Shown here: positions 22,665-31,496 of the stretch, in pieces
Position numbering within the stretch: position 1 is the first letter of the stretch
Layout: each line of letters begins with the position of its first letter
Made by a program: the position numbers and the translations under genes
Source: Gallionella sp.
GTDB taxonomy: Bacteria > Pseudomonadota > Gammaproteobacteria > Burkholderiales > Gallionellaceae
NCBI GenBank assembly: GCA_030681375.1
Contig: JAUXWM010000023.1
Coordinates: 27,807-91,806, forward strand
Direction of reading: 5' to 3'
DNA: 64,000 nucleotides
Notes under the pieces: model-generated
Databases searched by the model: none
Seen by the model: only the letters and a program-made list of their open reading frames with translations
What the model was told of the DNA's origin: nothing

Positions 22665-25265
22665 TTAAGATTTTTTGACAGTCGCTTTTTTTGTGGCGGG
22701 TTTTACGGTCTTGCTTGCAACTTTTGGCTTTGCCGTAAGCTTGGGTTTAGCCTTGGGTTTTGCAGCGGCTTTAGGTTTGGCTGAGGTCTTGGGCTTTGCC
22801 GCAGCTTTTCTAGTCGTCTTTTTCCCGGTGTCCCCTTTTGCTGCTTTGGCGGCGATTAGTTCAAGCGCCTGCTCCAGGGTAATCTCGTCGGGCGAAATAT
22901 CCTTGGGTAGCGTGGCATTGATTTTTCCGTGGCGGGCATAAGGGCCATAGCGTCCGCTGCAAATTTCCACCGTGGTCTTGTCTTCCGGGTGGTCACCTAA
23001 TGTACGCAACACCGTGTTGCCATCCTTGGCTTGTGCGAGTAACTCTACGGCGCGATCAAGCGTGACATCGAAGATGCTGTCCGATCGCGGTATGGATTTG
23101 AATTTTCCATCATGGCCTATGTAAGGACCGAAACGTCCGATATTGACGATGACTTTTTTATTGCTTTCCGGGTGCAAGCCCAGATCACGCGGTAGCGACA
23201 GCAGCTTCAGGGCGCTGGCCAGATCGGCTTGATCTATGGGCATTTCCTTGGGCCAGGAGACGCGTTTAAGCTTGGCTTTGTCGCCTTCGATGACTTCGCC
23301 AAGTTGCACGTAGTGGCCGTAGGGGCCGCGCAGCAGCAGCACGGTTTGTGCGGTGTCGGGGTGTGCGCCTAGCTCGACGCGAGCGCTGGCATCATCTTGC
23401 GACTCGCCGCTCACGCTGCGTTTATATTTGCATTCGGGGTAATTGGTGCAGCTGATGAAGCTGCCGTAACGGCTTAGTTTCTTGGCCAGCGGTTTGCCAC
23501 ATTCCGGACAGGCTTCGTCCAGCAATTCCTGCGGGCGTTCGATATTGGTTTTTTCCTTGATCAAACCGGAAAAACCCTTCCAGAATTCATCCAGTACGCC
23601 TATCCAGTCACGTTTGCCGTCGGAGACCTCGTCCAGTTCGTCTTCCAGCGAGGCGGTAAAGTTGTAATCAACATAACGGGTGAAATGATCGGTGAGGAAA
23701 CGTGTGACTACGCGACCCACATCGGTGGGCATGAAGCGCTTCTTGTCGAGAACAGCATATTCACGAGTTTGCAGGGTGGAAATAATGGTGGCGTAAGTTG
23801 AGGGTCGACCGATGCCGTATTCTTCCAGAGATTTAACCAGACTAGCTTCAGTGAAGCGCGGAGGCGGTTGCGTGAAATGCTGTTCGCCGAACAGCTTGTC
23901 TATTGGCAATATATCGCCCTCGGCCAACGGTGGCAGTTTGCTGCCCTGCTCTTCTTCGGCATCGTCCACGTCTTCCATGTAAACGCTAATGAATCCAGCA
24001 AAAACAAGCACTTGACCATTAGCGCGGAATAGCGTGTCGTCTCCACCCAGACGGATATCGGCGCTGACAGTATCATAACGAGCCGGTGCCATCTGGCAGG
24101 CCAGAGTGCGTTTCCAGATCATTTCGTACAGCCTGGCCTGATCAACGGTCAGGCGGTCGCGCAGGCTGTCAGGTGTGCGCATGATAGAGGTCGGGCGTAT
24201 CGCCTCGTGCGATTCCTGAGCATTTTTGGTCTTGCTCTTGTATGTGGGCGGTGTGCCGGGCAGGAAGTCGTCGGAAAAATGTTCCTGAACGTAGTCGCGA
24301 ATTTCCTGAATAGCCTCTTTTGCCAGCGTTACCGAGTCGGTACGCATGTAGGAAATCAAGCCGACGGTCTGACCGCCGACATCTACGCCTTCGTACAGCG
24401 ATTGCGCGGTACGCATGGTGCGTTCGGCAGACATCCCCAGTTTGCGCACGGCTTCCTGTTGGAGCGTGGAAGTGGTGAACGGCGCGGCGGCATAGCGCTG
24501 ATTGGCTTTCTTTTCAACACGCACGACTTTGGGCGGCAATTTGGCATCAGTCAGTTTGGCATGAATGGCATCGTATTCACTCTGACTGGCAATGCTCAAT
24601 TGCTCAAGTTTTTTGCCCTGATACTGAAATAATCGTGCTGAAAATGGCTGAAAATCCTTGTGGCTGTCCATATGCACCGTCCAGTATTCCTGGCTGGTGA
24701 AAGCCTCAATTTGTAATTCGCGCTCGACAATCAGGCGTAAGGCGGGGCTTTGTACTCTGCCGGCGGATAAGCCGGGTCTAATTTTGCGCCACAATAACGG
24801 TGACAAGTTGAATCCGACCAGATAATCCAGCGCACGTCGCGCTTGTTGTGCATTGACCAGCGGCATGGCAATTGCACGCGGGTTTGCAACAGCTTCACGT
24901 ACCGCAGATTGCGTAATTTCATAGAAGACGACACGCTGTAAGCTCTTGTTTTTTAATCCACGTTTTGATTTCAATAGCTCGGCAATATGCCAGGCAATAG
25001 CTTCTCCTTCGCGGTCAGGATCGGGTGCCAGCAGGATATTTTCGGCGCCGGCCGCCGCTTTGGCGATGGCATCCATGTGTTTGCTGTTGCGCGCGATGGT
25101 TTCATAGTTCATCGCAAAGCCATTTTCGGTATCTACCGCGCCACTCTTGGGAACAAGATCGCGCACATGCCCGTAGGAGGCTAGCACCTCGAAATCATCA
25201 CCCAGATATTTCTTGAGTGTCTTGGCCTTGGCCGGTGATTCTACGATTAAAAGATTAAGTGCCAT
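22665..25265 (-). CDS. topA: DNA topoisomerase I
   Basis: The 866-aa protein opens with the TOPRIM fold (LLIVESPAKAKTLKKYLG, then DPDREGEAIAWH). The catalytic Tyr is in ISYMRTDSV near residue 305. Arg-rich GRPSTYATIISTLQ follows. One zinc-ribbon repeat (CPECGKPLAKKLSRYGSF, then CTNYPECKYKR) is clear. The protein ends in about 60 residues of Lys/Ala/Pro-rich tail with repeated AKPK units. It relaxes negative supercoils and so counterbalances gyrase encoded by the convergent gyrB. It overlaps no neighbour and is 9 bp after smg. Confidence 0.97.
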   Translation of the reverse strand: MALNLLIVESPAKAKTLKKYLGDDFEVLASYGHVRDLVPKSGAVDTENGFAMNYETIARNSKHMDAIAKAAAGAENILLAPDPDREGEAIAWHIAELLKSKRGLKNKSLQRVVFYEITQSAVREAVANPRAIAMPLVNAQQARRALDYLVGFNLSPLLWRKIRPGLSAGRVQSPALRLIVERELQIEAFTSQEYWTVHMDSHKDFQPFSARLFQYQGKKLEQLSIASQSEYDAIHAKLTDAKLPPKVVRVEKKANQRYAAAPFTTSTLQQEAVRKLGMSAERTMRTAQSLYEGVDVGGQTVGLISYMRTDSVTLAKEAIQEIRDYVQEHFSDDFLPGTPPTYKSKTKNAQESHEAIRPTSIMRTPDSLRDRLTVDQARLYEMIWKRTLACQMAPARYDTVSADIRLGGDDTLFRANGQVLVFAGFISVYMEDVDDAEEEQGSKLPPLAEGDILPIDKLFGEQHFTQPPPRFTEASLVKSLEEYGIGRPSTYATIISTLQTREYAVLDKKRFMPTDVGRVVTRFLTDHFTRYVDYNFTASLEDELDEVSDGKRDWIGVLDEFWKGFSGLIKEKTNIERPQELLDEACPECGKPLAKKLSRYGSFISCTNYPECKYKRSVSGESQDDASARVELGAHPDTAQTVLLLRGPYGHYVQLGEVIEGDKAKLKRVSWPKEMPIDQADLASALKLLSLPRDLGLHPESNKKVIVNIGRFGPYIGHDGKFKSIPRSDSIFDVTLDRAVELLAQAKDGNTVLRTLGDHPEDKTTVEICSGRYGPYARHGKINATLPKDISPDEITLEQALELIAAKAAKGDTGKKTTRKAAAKPKTSAKPKAAAKPKAKPKLTAKPKVASKTVKPATKKATVKKS

Positions 25266-25274
25266 GCGTGTCGT

Positions 25275-25730
25275 TCAATGTAAATGAGTGGAATGTAAGG
25301 GGGTGAGCAACTCTTCGATCACCAGCGGGCTAAGGTCTTGATGACGATTCCATAGCACAATCAACATGATGAGCTTGAGTTTGTCCAGTCCGAGAGATTT
25401 ATGTTGTAGTGCAACAGCGCGATCAATAATGATTTCGCGTTCGATGGCAGAAATCATCTTTTGTTGTTCGGCAAATAACAGAAATTGACGCGCTTCATCG
25501 TCGATGCGCTGGATTTCCAGTTCGGCAAAACAACGTATCCCGGCGTGTGTCAGGGTCGCAGGATAACTATCTGAGTTTTGCAGTTGCAAATCAGATAACC
25601 AGGTTAATGCTTCGTTGATGTCCTCACCTTCAAAACCGGCGGCAGAGAGTTTGCGCGACAGCTTATCCGGTGCCGGGTAGCTGCCCGCATCGATATAGCT
25701 TTCAAACAAGTACATTAAAATTTCAAACAT
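25275..25730 (-). CDS. smg: Smg/DUF494 family protein
   Basis: This 151-aa protein begins MFEILMYLFESYIDA, the typical start of the Smg (DUF494) family. It has the conserved middle section HAGIRCFAELEIQRIDDEARQFL. The family is found between dprA and topA in many beta- and gammaproteobacteria, and that order is kept here. Its biochemical role is not established. It is 14 bp after dprA and 9 bp before topA, so co-transcription is likely. Confidence 0.93.
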   Translation of the reverse strand: MFEILMYLFESYIDAGSYPAPDKLSRKLSAAGFEGEDINEALTWLSDLQLQNSDSYPATLTHAGIRCFAELEIQRIDDEARQFLLFAEQQKMISAIEREIIIDRAVALQHKSLGLDKLKLIMLIVLWNRHQDLSPLVIEELLTPLHSTHLH

Positions 25731-25744
25731 GATTTGCGTGGTGT

Positions 25745-26830
25745 CTAGTGAATTCGTTGGAACAAACCACCGGGTAGCGCAGTAATGCGGCCTTCCAGTT
25801 CAAGCGTCAACAGCATGGCGGATAGCTGGCTAACCGTCAAGCCACTGCGCTCACAAAGCCCATCCATACTTACCGGATCGAAGCCGATTCGTTCCAGCAA
25901 ATCGGAATCCTGATTTTGCGTGCCGGGCGTTTGCGGCGTGTCGGTATCAATGCGGCGCACGCCGGGCAACTCTTCGAGAATGTCCTGAGCCGTTTCCGCC
26001 AATTTTGCGCCCTGTTTGATGAGTGCGTGACAGCCCTTGCTCTGCGGCGAGTGTATGGAGCCGGGAATGGCGAATACGTCCCTGCCCTGCTCCATGGCCA
26101 GCCGTGCGGTGATCAGCGAGCCGCTTTGCAGCGAAGCTTCCACCACCAGGCAACCGATACTCATGCCGCTGATAATGCGATTGCGGCGCGGAAAGTTAGT
26201 GGCGACAGGCGGTGTCCCGAGAGGAAATTCCGAGATTAACGCGCCTTGTGCTGCGAGAGCGTGAGCCAGATCACGATTTGCCGCAGGATAGACCTTGTCC
26301 AGCCCCGTTCCAACCACGGCGATGCTGCTGCTCATTCCGCGTAATGCGCCACGATGGGCGGCGGCATCTATGCCGTGCGCCATGCCACTGATGATGCACA
26401 GGCCTGCATCGCTCAATGACTTTGAAAATTCCTCCGCGTTGTTATTGCCCTGTGGTGTGGCGTTGCGGCTGCCTACGATGGCGAGGGCGGTGGCATTCAG
26501 TAAATCGCGCCGTCCTTTAACGTACAGCAATAGCGGCGGGTCAGCGATGTTGAGCAGTGCTTGCGGATAGTCGCTATCACCAAGTGTAACAAGCTGATTC
26601 AGATCCTCTTCCAGCCAGGATAACGCGGGCGCGAGCAAATCATCGGCGATGCCCCTGGTGATGGCGGCGGCAACATCTGCCTTGACGTAGCCGCTGAGTG
26701 TGCTGGCTGGCGCAGCCAGAACGGCTTCAGGTGAACCGAATTCCTGTAGCAGACGGCGTGCACCCTCGCCGCCCAGGCCGCGTACTAGACTGAGTGCAAG
26801 CCAAGCCTTGATTGAGTTATCAACAGGCAT
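25745..26830 (-). CDS. dprA: DNA-processing protein DprA (Smf)
   Basis: The 361-aa protein has an N-terminal SAM-like helical region and the Rossmann-type DprA core with GSRNATPQGNNNAEEF and SGMAHGIDAAAHRGAL. GTGLDKVYPAANRDLA and FPLGTPPVATNFPRRNRIISG are also present. A C-terminal winged-helix (residues about 300-360) is present. In competent bacteria DprA loads RecA on incoming single-stranded DNA; it is also widespread in species not known to be competent. It precedes smg and topA. Confidence 0.96.
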   Translation of the reverse strand: MPVDNSIKAWLALSLVRGLGGEGARRLLQEFGSPEAVLAAPASTLSGYVKADVAAAITRGIADDLLAPALSWLEEDLNQLVTLGDSDYPQALLNIADPPLLLYVKGRRDLLNATALAIVGSRNATPQGNNNAEEFSKSLSDAGLCIISGMAHGIDAAAHRGALRGMSSSIAVVGTGLDKVYPAANRDLAHALAAQGALISEFPLGTPPVATNFPRRNRIISGMSIGCLVVEASLQSGSLITARLAMEQGRDVFAIPGSIHSPQSKGCHALIKQGAKLAETAQDILEELPGVRRIDTDTPQTPGTQNQDSDLLERIGFDPVSMDGLCERSGLTVSQLSAMLLTLELEGRITALPGGLFQRIH

Positions 26831-26859
26831 GTATCAAGTGAAACTAGCGTAGTAGGATG

Positions 26860-27888
26860 TCAGGGAGTGAGGGCGTGATCCATGAGCTGTACGGGCAGGC
26901 GGGTTTGCATCACCAGCGCGTATGAAACCTTTTCAAACACCCGGAACACAAACAGGTAACCGTAGCGCTCATCCGGCATGGCGAGGTCTTTGCCTTCGTG
27001 TTGAACGATACGGCCTTTACGGTACATGGCCAGCACATGACCGCTTTGCAAGCCGTCACGCTCCCCCTTGTTAAGGGTAATAACCGTGTTTTGGCCGGCC
27101 TGCGAAACGCCGCCATATATTGAAATTACGCTGGCCTTGATGTGACTCTCAGGTGCGCGTGGCAGGTAATTGCGAGATTCGATGACGCCGGGAGTCACCA
27201 GGCGATCACCCAGTTTAATTTCCTGTTTGGAATGAGTGACAACGACCGTGCTGATGTCTGCCAATTCCCTGACCTCGACATCGCCAAGATAAATGGCTTC
27301 GTGGCCGAGTATTTCGCGTGTATCCGGATCAATAAAGGTTTTGCCGGGGCGATAAACCTGCCATTTGTTGCCTGGCTCGCCGGTCAACCCTTTGGCGTAG
27401 GCGATATCGCCGGAACCTAGAATAACCCGTTCTTCATGCAGCCCGACTAAAACCGGGGCGCCTGCCAATAACTCATCTGCAACCACCAGAGGCTGACTCA
27501 AGAAGGGTTCAATAGCTGAAGATGGAATGCTGGGAGTGGCATCGGGCATGCCGACACCTGAGCGGATTTGGGGTGATAGCTTGATGGTATCGCTTCTGTC
27601 GGCAACGGTGCCGCCTATGCTCAATGTGCCGCTGGCGCGATCCAGTACGATTCTTTCCCCCGGATAGATCCAGTGCGGATCCTTAATGCTGTCTTTGTTC
27701 ATGCCCCAGATATATGGCCATCTCCACGGGTCGCTGAAAAATTTCCCGGAGATATCCCATAAGGTATCACCTTTGACGACTATGTATTGATCGGGGGCGT
27801 CACTGCGAATCTGCGGGGGAGCTTCGGGCTGAGCAGCAAAAGCCAAAACAGGCAATAAAAAGCAAATCAGCGATATAATCTTGCGCAT
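26860..27888 (-). CDS. LysM-domain peptidoglycan-binding exported protein
   Basis: From the ATG at 27888 (MRKIISLICFLLPVLAFAAQ) the product has 342 aa and a clear signal peptide cleaved near residue 20. One LysM domain follows (YIVVKGDTLWDISGKFFSDP, about residues 35-85). The rest is a long region without a domain I can name (GDVEVRELADISTVVV, RDGLQSGHVLAMYRKG). It probably binds peptidoglycan in the periplasm. Genes like this commonly precede dprA in betaproteobacteria. It is divergent from def. The frame is open to 27909 but the signal peptide supports the later start. Confidence 0.88.
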   Translation of the reverse strand: MRKIISLICFLLPVLAFAAQPEAPPQIRSDAPDQYIVVKGDTLWDISGKFFSDPWRWPYIWGMNKDSIKDPHWIYPGERIVLDRASGTLSIGGTVADRSDTIKLSPQIRSGVGMPDATPSIPSSAIEPFLSQPLVVADELLAGAPVLVGLHEERVILGSGDIAYAKGLTGEPGNKWQVYRPGKTFIDPDTREILGHEAIYLGDVEVRELADISTVVVTHSKQEIKLGDRLVTPGVIESRNYLPRAPESHIKASVISIYGGVSQAGQNTVITLNKGERDGLQSGHVLAMYRKGRIVQHEGKDLAMPDERYGYLFVFRVFEKVSYALVMQTRLPVQLMDHALTP

Positions 27889-27979
27889 GGGAAACCCCGA
27901 AAGAGTCAAAGATAAAGGCGCACGGTGTTCCCGTGACGCTTTAAATTCTGCATCTAGTCAATTAAATTAGCAAGCATTT

Positions 27980-28483
27980 ATGGCAATCTTACAAATTTTG
28001 CAGTATCCGGATGAGCGCCTGCACACAGTCGCGAGTAAGGTCGTGCAGGTCAATGATGTCACGCGTAAATTGGTGCGTGACATGGCGGAAACCATGTATG
28101 CTGCTCCGGGAGTCGGTCTGGCGGCAACCCAGGTCGATGTGCACGAGCAGGTCATCGTAGTGGATATTTCCGAGACGCATGATCAGTTGATGGTGTTTAT
28201 TAACCCGGAAATTCTGCGTCACAGCGGTGAAAAAGAGGGCGAAGAAGGCTGTCTGTCGGTGCCGGGAATATATGAAAAAGTGTGCCGGGCAGACCATGTG
28301 ACGGTACAGGCGCTGGATCAGGAAGGCAAGCCTTTCACCCTGCAGGCTGAGGGATTCCTGGCGGTTTGTATCCAGCACGAAATAGATCATTTGCGTGGCA
28401 AGGTGTTCGTCGAATACTTGTCGCAACTTAAACAAACACGATTGCGCGCCAAGCTGAAGAAGCGGCGCCGCGAAGCGCTGTAA
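27980..28483 (+). CDS. def: Peptide deformylase
   Basis: This 167-aa protein carries all three family motifs: [17 protein letters not shown] (Cys metal ligand) and QHEIDHLRG (two His ligands and the catalytic Glu). It removes the formyl group from new proteins. It is followed by fmt, which adds formyl to initiator tRNA, the usual pairing. About 110 bp with a REP-like hairpin separate the two genes. Confidence 0.97.
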   Translation: MAILQILQYPDERLHTVASKVVQVNDVTRKLVRDMAETMYAAPGVGLAATQVDVHEQVIVVDISETHDQLMVFINPEILRHSGEKEGEEGCLSVPGIYEKVCRADHVTVQALDQEGKPFTLQAEGFLAVCIQHEIDHLRGKVFVEYLSQLKQTRLRAKLKKRRREAL

Positions 28484-28510
28484 TGTACAAATCGCGTAGC
28501 GAATCGTTTG

Positions 28511-28550
28511 CCCCCTCGCCCACTTGTGGGAGAGGGTTGGGGAGAGGGAA
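28511..28550. repeat. REP-like G/C hairpin in the def-fmt gap
   Basis: CCCTC-g-CCCAC-tt-GTGGG-a-GAGGG (28513-28536) forms a near-perfect stem, followed by ttggggagaggg. Sequences of this type (CCCTC...GAGGGTTGGGGAGAGGG) occur as dispersed repeats in many proteobacterial genomes. I see one clear copy in this window, so dispersal here is inferred from general knowledge. Confidence 0.55.
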
Positions 28551-28612
28551 ACGGGCATGACGTTTTTTATAAATTTAGGGGCGGCAATTTGGCCATGCCC
28601 GTTAGGCTCTCA

Positions 28613-29545
28613 GTGAAAATAATTTTTGCTGGTACGCCGCAATTCGCGGCCAATGCCTTGGTTGCATTGCTCGAAAAGCATCAAGTCGTCGCCGTGTTGA
28701 CGCAGCCGGATCGCCCTTCGGGTCGCGGCATGCAGCTTACCGCCAGCCCGGTGAAGCAGCTTGCCTTGCAGCATGGGCTGACGGTCTTGCAGCCGGACAG
28801 TCTCAAGACCGAGCAAGTTCAGCGCGAGATTGCCGCACTCGATGCAGATGTCATGGTCGTGGCTGCCTATGGCTTGATATTGCCAAAAGCCGTGCTGGAA
28901 TTACCCCGTTACGGTTGTTTGAATATCCATGCCTCGCTGTTGCCGCGATGGAGAGGGGCCGCACCGATACAGCGCGCGCTACTGGCGGGCGACAGCGAAA
29001 CCGGAATCACGATTATGCAGATGGATGCGGGCTTGGATACGGGCGACATGCTATCGCGCCACGCGTGTCCGATCACAGCCGACGACACCGCTCAGACTTT
29101 GCATGACAAACTTGCGCGGATTGGCGCTGACAGCCTGCTTGAAACCTTGGGTTTACTGGAAACAGGTAGTTTGCACCCGGTCAGACAGGATGACAGTGCT
29201 GCATGTTATGCGGCTAAGTTACTTAAGGGCGAAGCGCAGATTGACTGGCGGCAGGACGCGCAACAGATAGTGCGGGCGGTACGTGCCTACAATCCTTTTC
29301 CGATATGTCAGGCCAGTCTGAATAATGTGGTTTTAAAAATCTGGCAGGCGGGTATATGTTCGGATCAGTCTGGCAAGCCGGGTGAGGTATTGGCAGTGGA
29401 TAAGCAGGGCATTACTGTTGCCTGCGGCAAAGACGCGGTGCTGTTAACCGTATTGCAACGTCCTGGCGGCAAGGCGCAACCGGCTGTGCAGTTTCTGCAG
29501 GCGATGCCGATTCGTGTTGGCGATAATTTTTCGATAATCGAATGA
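28613..29545 (+). CDS. fmt: Methionyl-tRNA formyltransferase
   Basis: The product starts with the canonical KIIFAGTPQFAA, then shows GLILPKAVLELPRYGCLNIH and the formyl-transfer signature SLLPRWRGAAPIQRAL. I chose the GTG at 28613, which gives 310 aa and aligns with the family start. An ATG at 28595 would add six residues and is possible. The enzyme formylates Met-tRNA for initiation. It forms a def-fmt-rsmB series, as in E. coli. Confidence 0.95.
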   Translation: MKIIFAGTPQFAANALVALLEKHQVVAVLTQPDRPSGRGMQLTASPVKQLALQHGLTVLQPDSLKTEQVQREIAALDADVMVVAAYGLILPKAVLELPRYGCLNIHASLLPRWRGAAPIQRALLAGDSETGITIMQMDAGLDTGDMLSRHACPITADDTAQTLHDKLARIGADSLLETLGLLETGSLHPVRQDDSAACYAAKLLKGEAQIDWRQDAQQIVRAVRAYNPFPICQASLNNVVLKIWQAGICSDQSGKPGEVLAVDKQGITVACGKDAVLLTVLQRPGGKAQPAVQFLQAMPIRVGDNFSIIE

Positions 29546-29658
29546 GTATAAGAAGTAACCCAATCATGATAAAACTAACTATGCTCATTTTCTTGCCCAC
29601 CTCCTCTCCCGCATGCGGGATAGGCGGCGAACGACTCACCATGCGGGTCACAGCCTAA

Positions 29659-30924
29659 ATGCATAATATTCAACTCGCCGCCCTGCAGATTGTTCAACAA
29701 GTAATGGTGGACGGGCGCAACCTCAATCAGGTGCTGGATGAATCATTGCGCAGAAAATCGGTCTGGACACCCGCGCAGCGTGCGGCTCTGCAAGACTTGA
29801 GCTATGGCACCTTGCGTTTTTACGGTCAATTGAATGCTGTGCTTGATTTGTTGCTGCATAAGCACATGACGGATCAACGCATCACTTATTTGCTGTTGGT
29901 TGCCCTTTATCAATTGCAATACACCAAGGCGGCGCAGCATGCGGTAGTAGATTATGCCGTGCGTTCGGCAGATATTCTGAATCCGAAAATCAGGGGCCTG
30001 GTAAATGCAATTTTGCGCAATTTTTTGCGCAATCAGGCCGACTTGCTTGTGCAGGCTGCGCTTAAGCCTGAAGGTCAGTACAGTCATCAGCAGTGGTGGA
30101 TAGACGAGCTCAGGGCTCAGTATGGTGAGCGTGCTGCCGCGATACTCGACGCCGGAAATCAACACCCGCCGATGACATTAAGGATTAATCAGCGGCATGG
30201 CACGACAGCGGATTATTTAGCGCAATTGGCAGAGCACGGCCTGTCTGCCCGGCTCATAGCGCCGGATGCGCTGCAATTGGACAAGCCGGTGTCAGTCGAT
30301 AAGGTTCCCGGGTTTTTCTCCGGCAGGGCGTCGGTGCAAGATGCGGGCGCACAATATGCTGCACGCGTGCTGGACGTTCACGACGGCATGCGCGTGCTGG
30401 ATGCGTGCGCGGCACCGGGAGGCAAGACCGCGCACATTCTGGAGTTGGCCGATGTTGAGATGGTTGCATTGGATAAGGATGAAAAGCGCCTGACGCGCGT
30501 AGCAGAAAATTTGCAACGTCTGGAATTGTCAGCAACGCTATTGGTCGGAGATGCCGCCCAAGCCGAAGACTGGTGGGATGGAAAACCGTTTGAACGTATT
30601 CTGGCCGATGTGCCCTGCTCCGCCACCGGCGTGGTGCGCCGCCACCCTGATATCAAATGGTTGCGCCGTAAAAAGGATATCGCCTCTTTTGCTGCACAAC
30701 AGTCCGGTATTTTGCAATCACTGTGGCCGTTATTGGCGCAGGAGGGTAAGTTGCTTTACGCCACTTGTTCTATTTTCAAGCAGGAAAATCAGGACATTAT
30801 TGACGAGTTTCTGAAAAAAAATCCGGGGGCGCAACAACAGGCAATTGGTCTGCCTGACGGGGCTTTATTGCCAAACGATGAGCATGACGGATTTTTCTAT
30901 GCCTTGCTGCAAAAAACTGCTTAA
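29659..30924 (+). CDS. rsmB: 16S rRNA (cytosine967-C5)-methyltransferase RsmB
   Basis: This 421-aa protein has an N-terminal NusB-like RNA-binding domain (ALQIVQQVMVDGRNLNQVL) and a Rossmann methyltransferase domain. The SAM site is VLDACAAPGGKTAHILEL. The two conserved Cys motifs are DVPCSATGVVRRHPDIKW and ATCSIFKQENQDI. It methylates C967 of 16S rRNA. The DUF4390 gene starts inside its 3' end, so translation is probably coupled. Confidence 0.96.
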   Translation: MHNIQLAALQIVQQVMVDGRNLNQVLDESLRRKSVWTPAQRAALQDLSYGTLRFYGQLNAVLDLLLHKHMTDQRITYLLLVALYQLQYTKAAQHAVVDYAVRSADILNPKIRGLVNAILRNFLRNQADLLVQAALKPEGQYSHQQWWIDELRAQYGERAAAILDAGNQHPPMTLRINQRHGTTADYLAQLAEHGLSARLIAPDALQLDKPVSVDKVPGFFSGRASVQDAGAQYAARVLDVHDGMRVLDACAAPGGKTAHILELADVEMVALDKDEKRLTRVAENLQRLELSATLLVGDAAQAEDWWDGKPFERILADVPCSATGVVRRHPDIKWLRRKKDIASFAAQQSGILQSLWPLLAQEGKLLYATCSIFKQENQDIIDEFLKKNPGAQQQAIGLPDGALLPNDEHDGFFYALLQKTA

Positions 30925-31489
30925 AGCCTTTCTGGGGCTGTCCTTATCGATGTGGCTGTTTGCCGCAGCGGCTTACGCAGATGGAATAGACGTAAATAAG
31001 GCGGAAGTGCGGTTGGGTGAGGACGGCTATCAGCTGGCGGCAGACTTCAATGTCAACCTGAGTTATACGGTTCAGCAGGCCTTGTCGCTGGGCGTGCCGC
31101 TCTATTTTGTAGGTGAATTTTCGCTGACGCGTTCGCGCTGGTACTGGCTGGACGAACAAGTGTTTCAGGCTGAACAATCCGTCAAGCTTTCATATAACGT
31201 CCTTACCCGCCAGTACCGTATTTCACGCGGCGCGCTGTTTCAGAACTTTGCCAGTCTGGATGAAATGTTGCGTATTCTTGAGCGGCAAAACTCGGCGCTA
31301 ATTCCTTCAGAAGTGATAAAAAAAGAGGCCAACTATGTTGCGGCGGTGCGTTTGCGCCTGGATACCCGGCAGTTGCCTAAATTGATGCAGGTGAATGTGC
31401 TGACCAGCAAAGACTGGGACCTGGATTCGGGCTGGTATCGCTGGGTGATGCGTCCGGCCGATGTACGCAACTCGGGCAAGGCGGAGTGA
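30899..31489 (+). CDS. DUF4390 exported protein
   Basis: From the ATG at 30899 the protein has 196 aa with a signal peptide (LLKAFLGLSLSMWLFAAAAYADG). The mature part resembles DUF4390 proteins: VNLSYTVQQALSLGVPLYFV, SRWYWLDEQVFQAEQ, RQYRISRGALFQNF. Upstream ATGs at 30878 and 30884 are alternatives but give a poorer signal. The family lies between rsmB and ntrY-like kinases in many betaproteobacteria and has no settled function. It overlaps rsmB by 26 bp and the next kinase follows within 8 bp. Confidence 0.85.
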   Translation: MPCCKKLLKAFLGLSLSMWLFAAAAYADGIDVNKAEVRLGEDGYQLAADFNVNLSYTVQQALSLGVPLYFVGEFSLTRSRWYWLDEQVFQAEQSVKLSYNVLTRQYRISRGALFQNFASLDEMLRILERQNSALIPSEVIKKEANYVAAVRLRLDTRQLPKLMQVNVLTSKDWDLDSGWYRWVMRPADVRNSGKAE

Positions 31490-31496
31490 GGGCGCA

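Noticed and set aside
29608..29619. CCCGCATGCGGG palindrome upstream of rsmB
   Set aside because: A 12-bp G/C palindrome can arise by chance; no flanking T run, no repeat in the window and no regulator identified.
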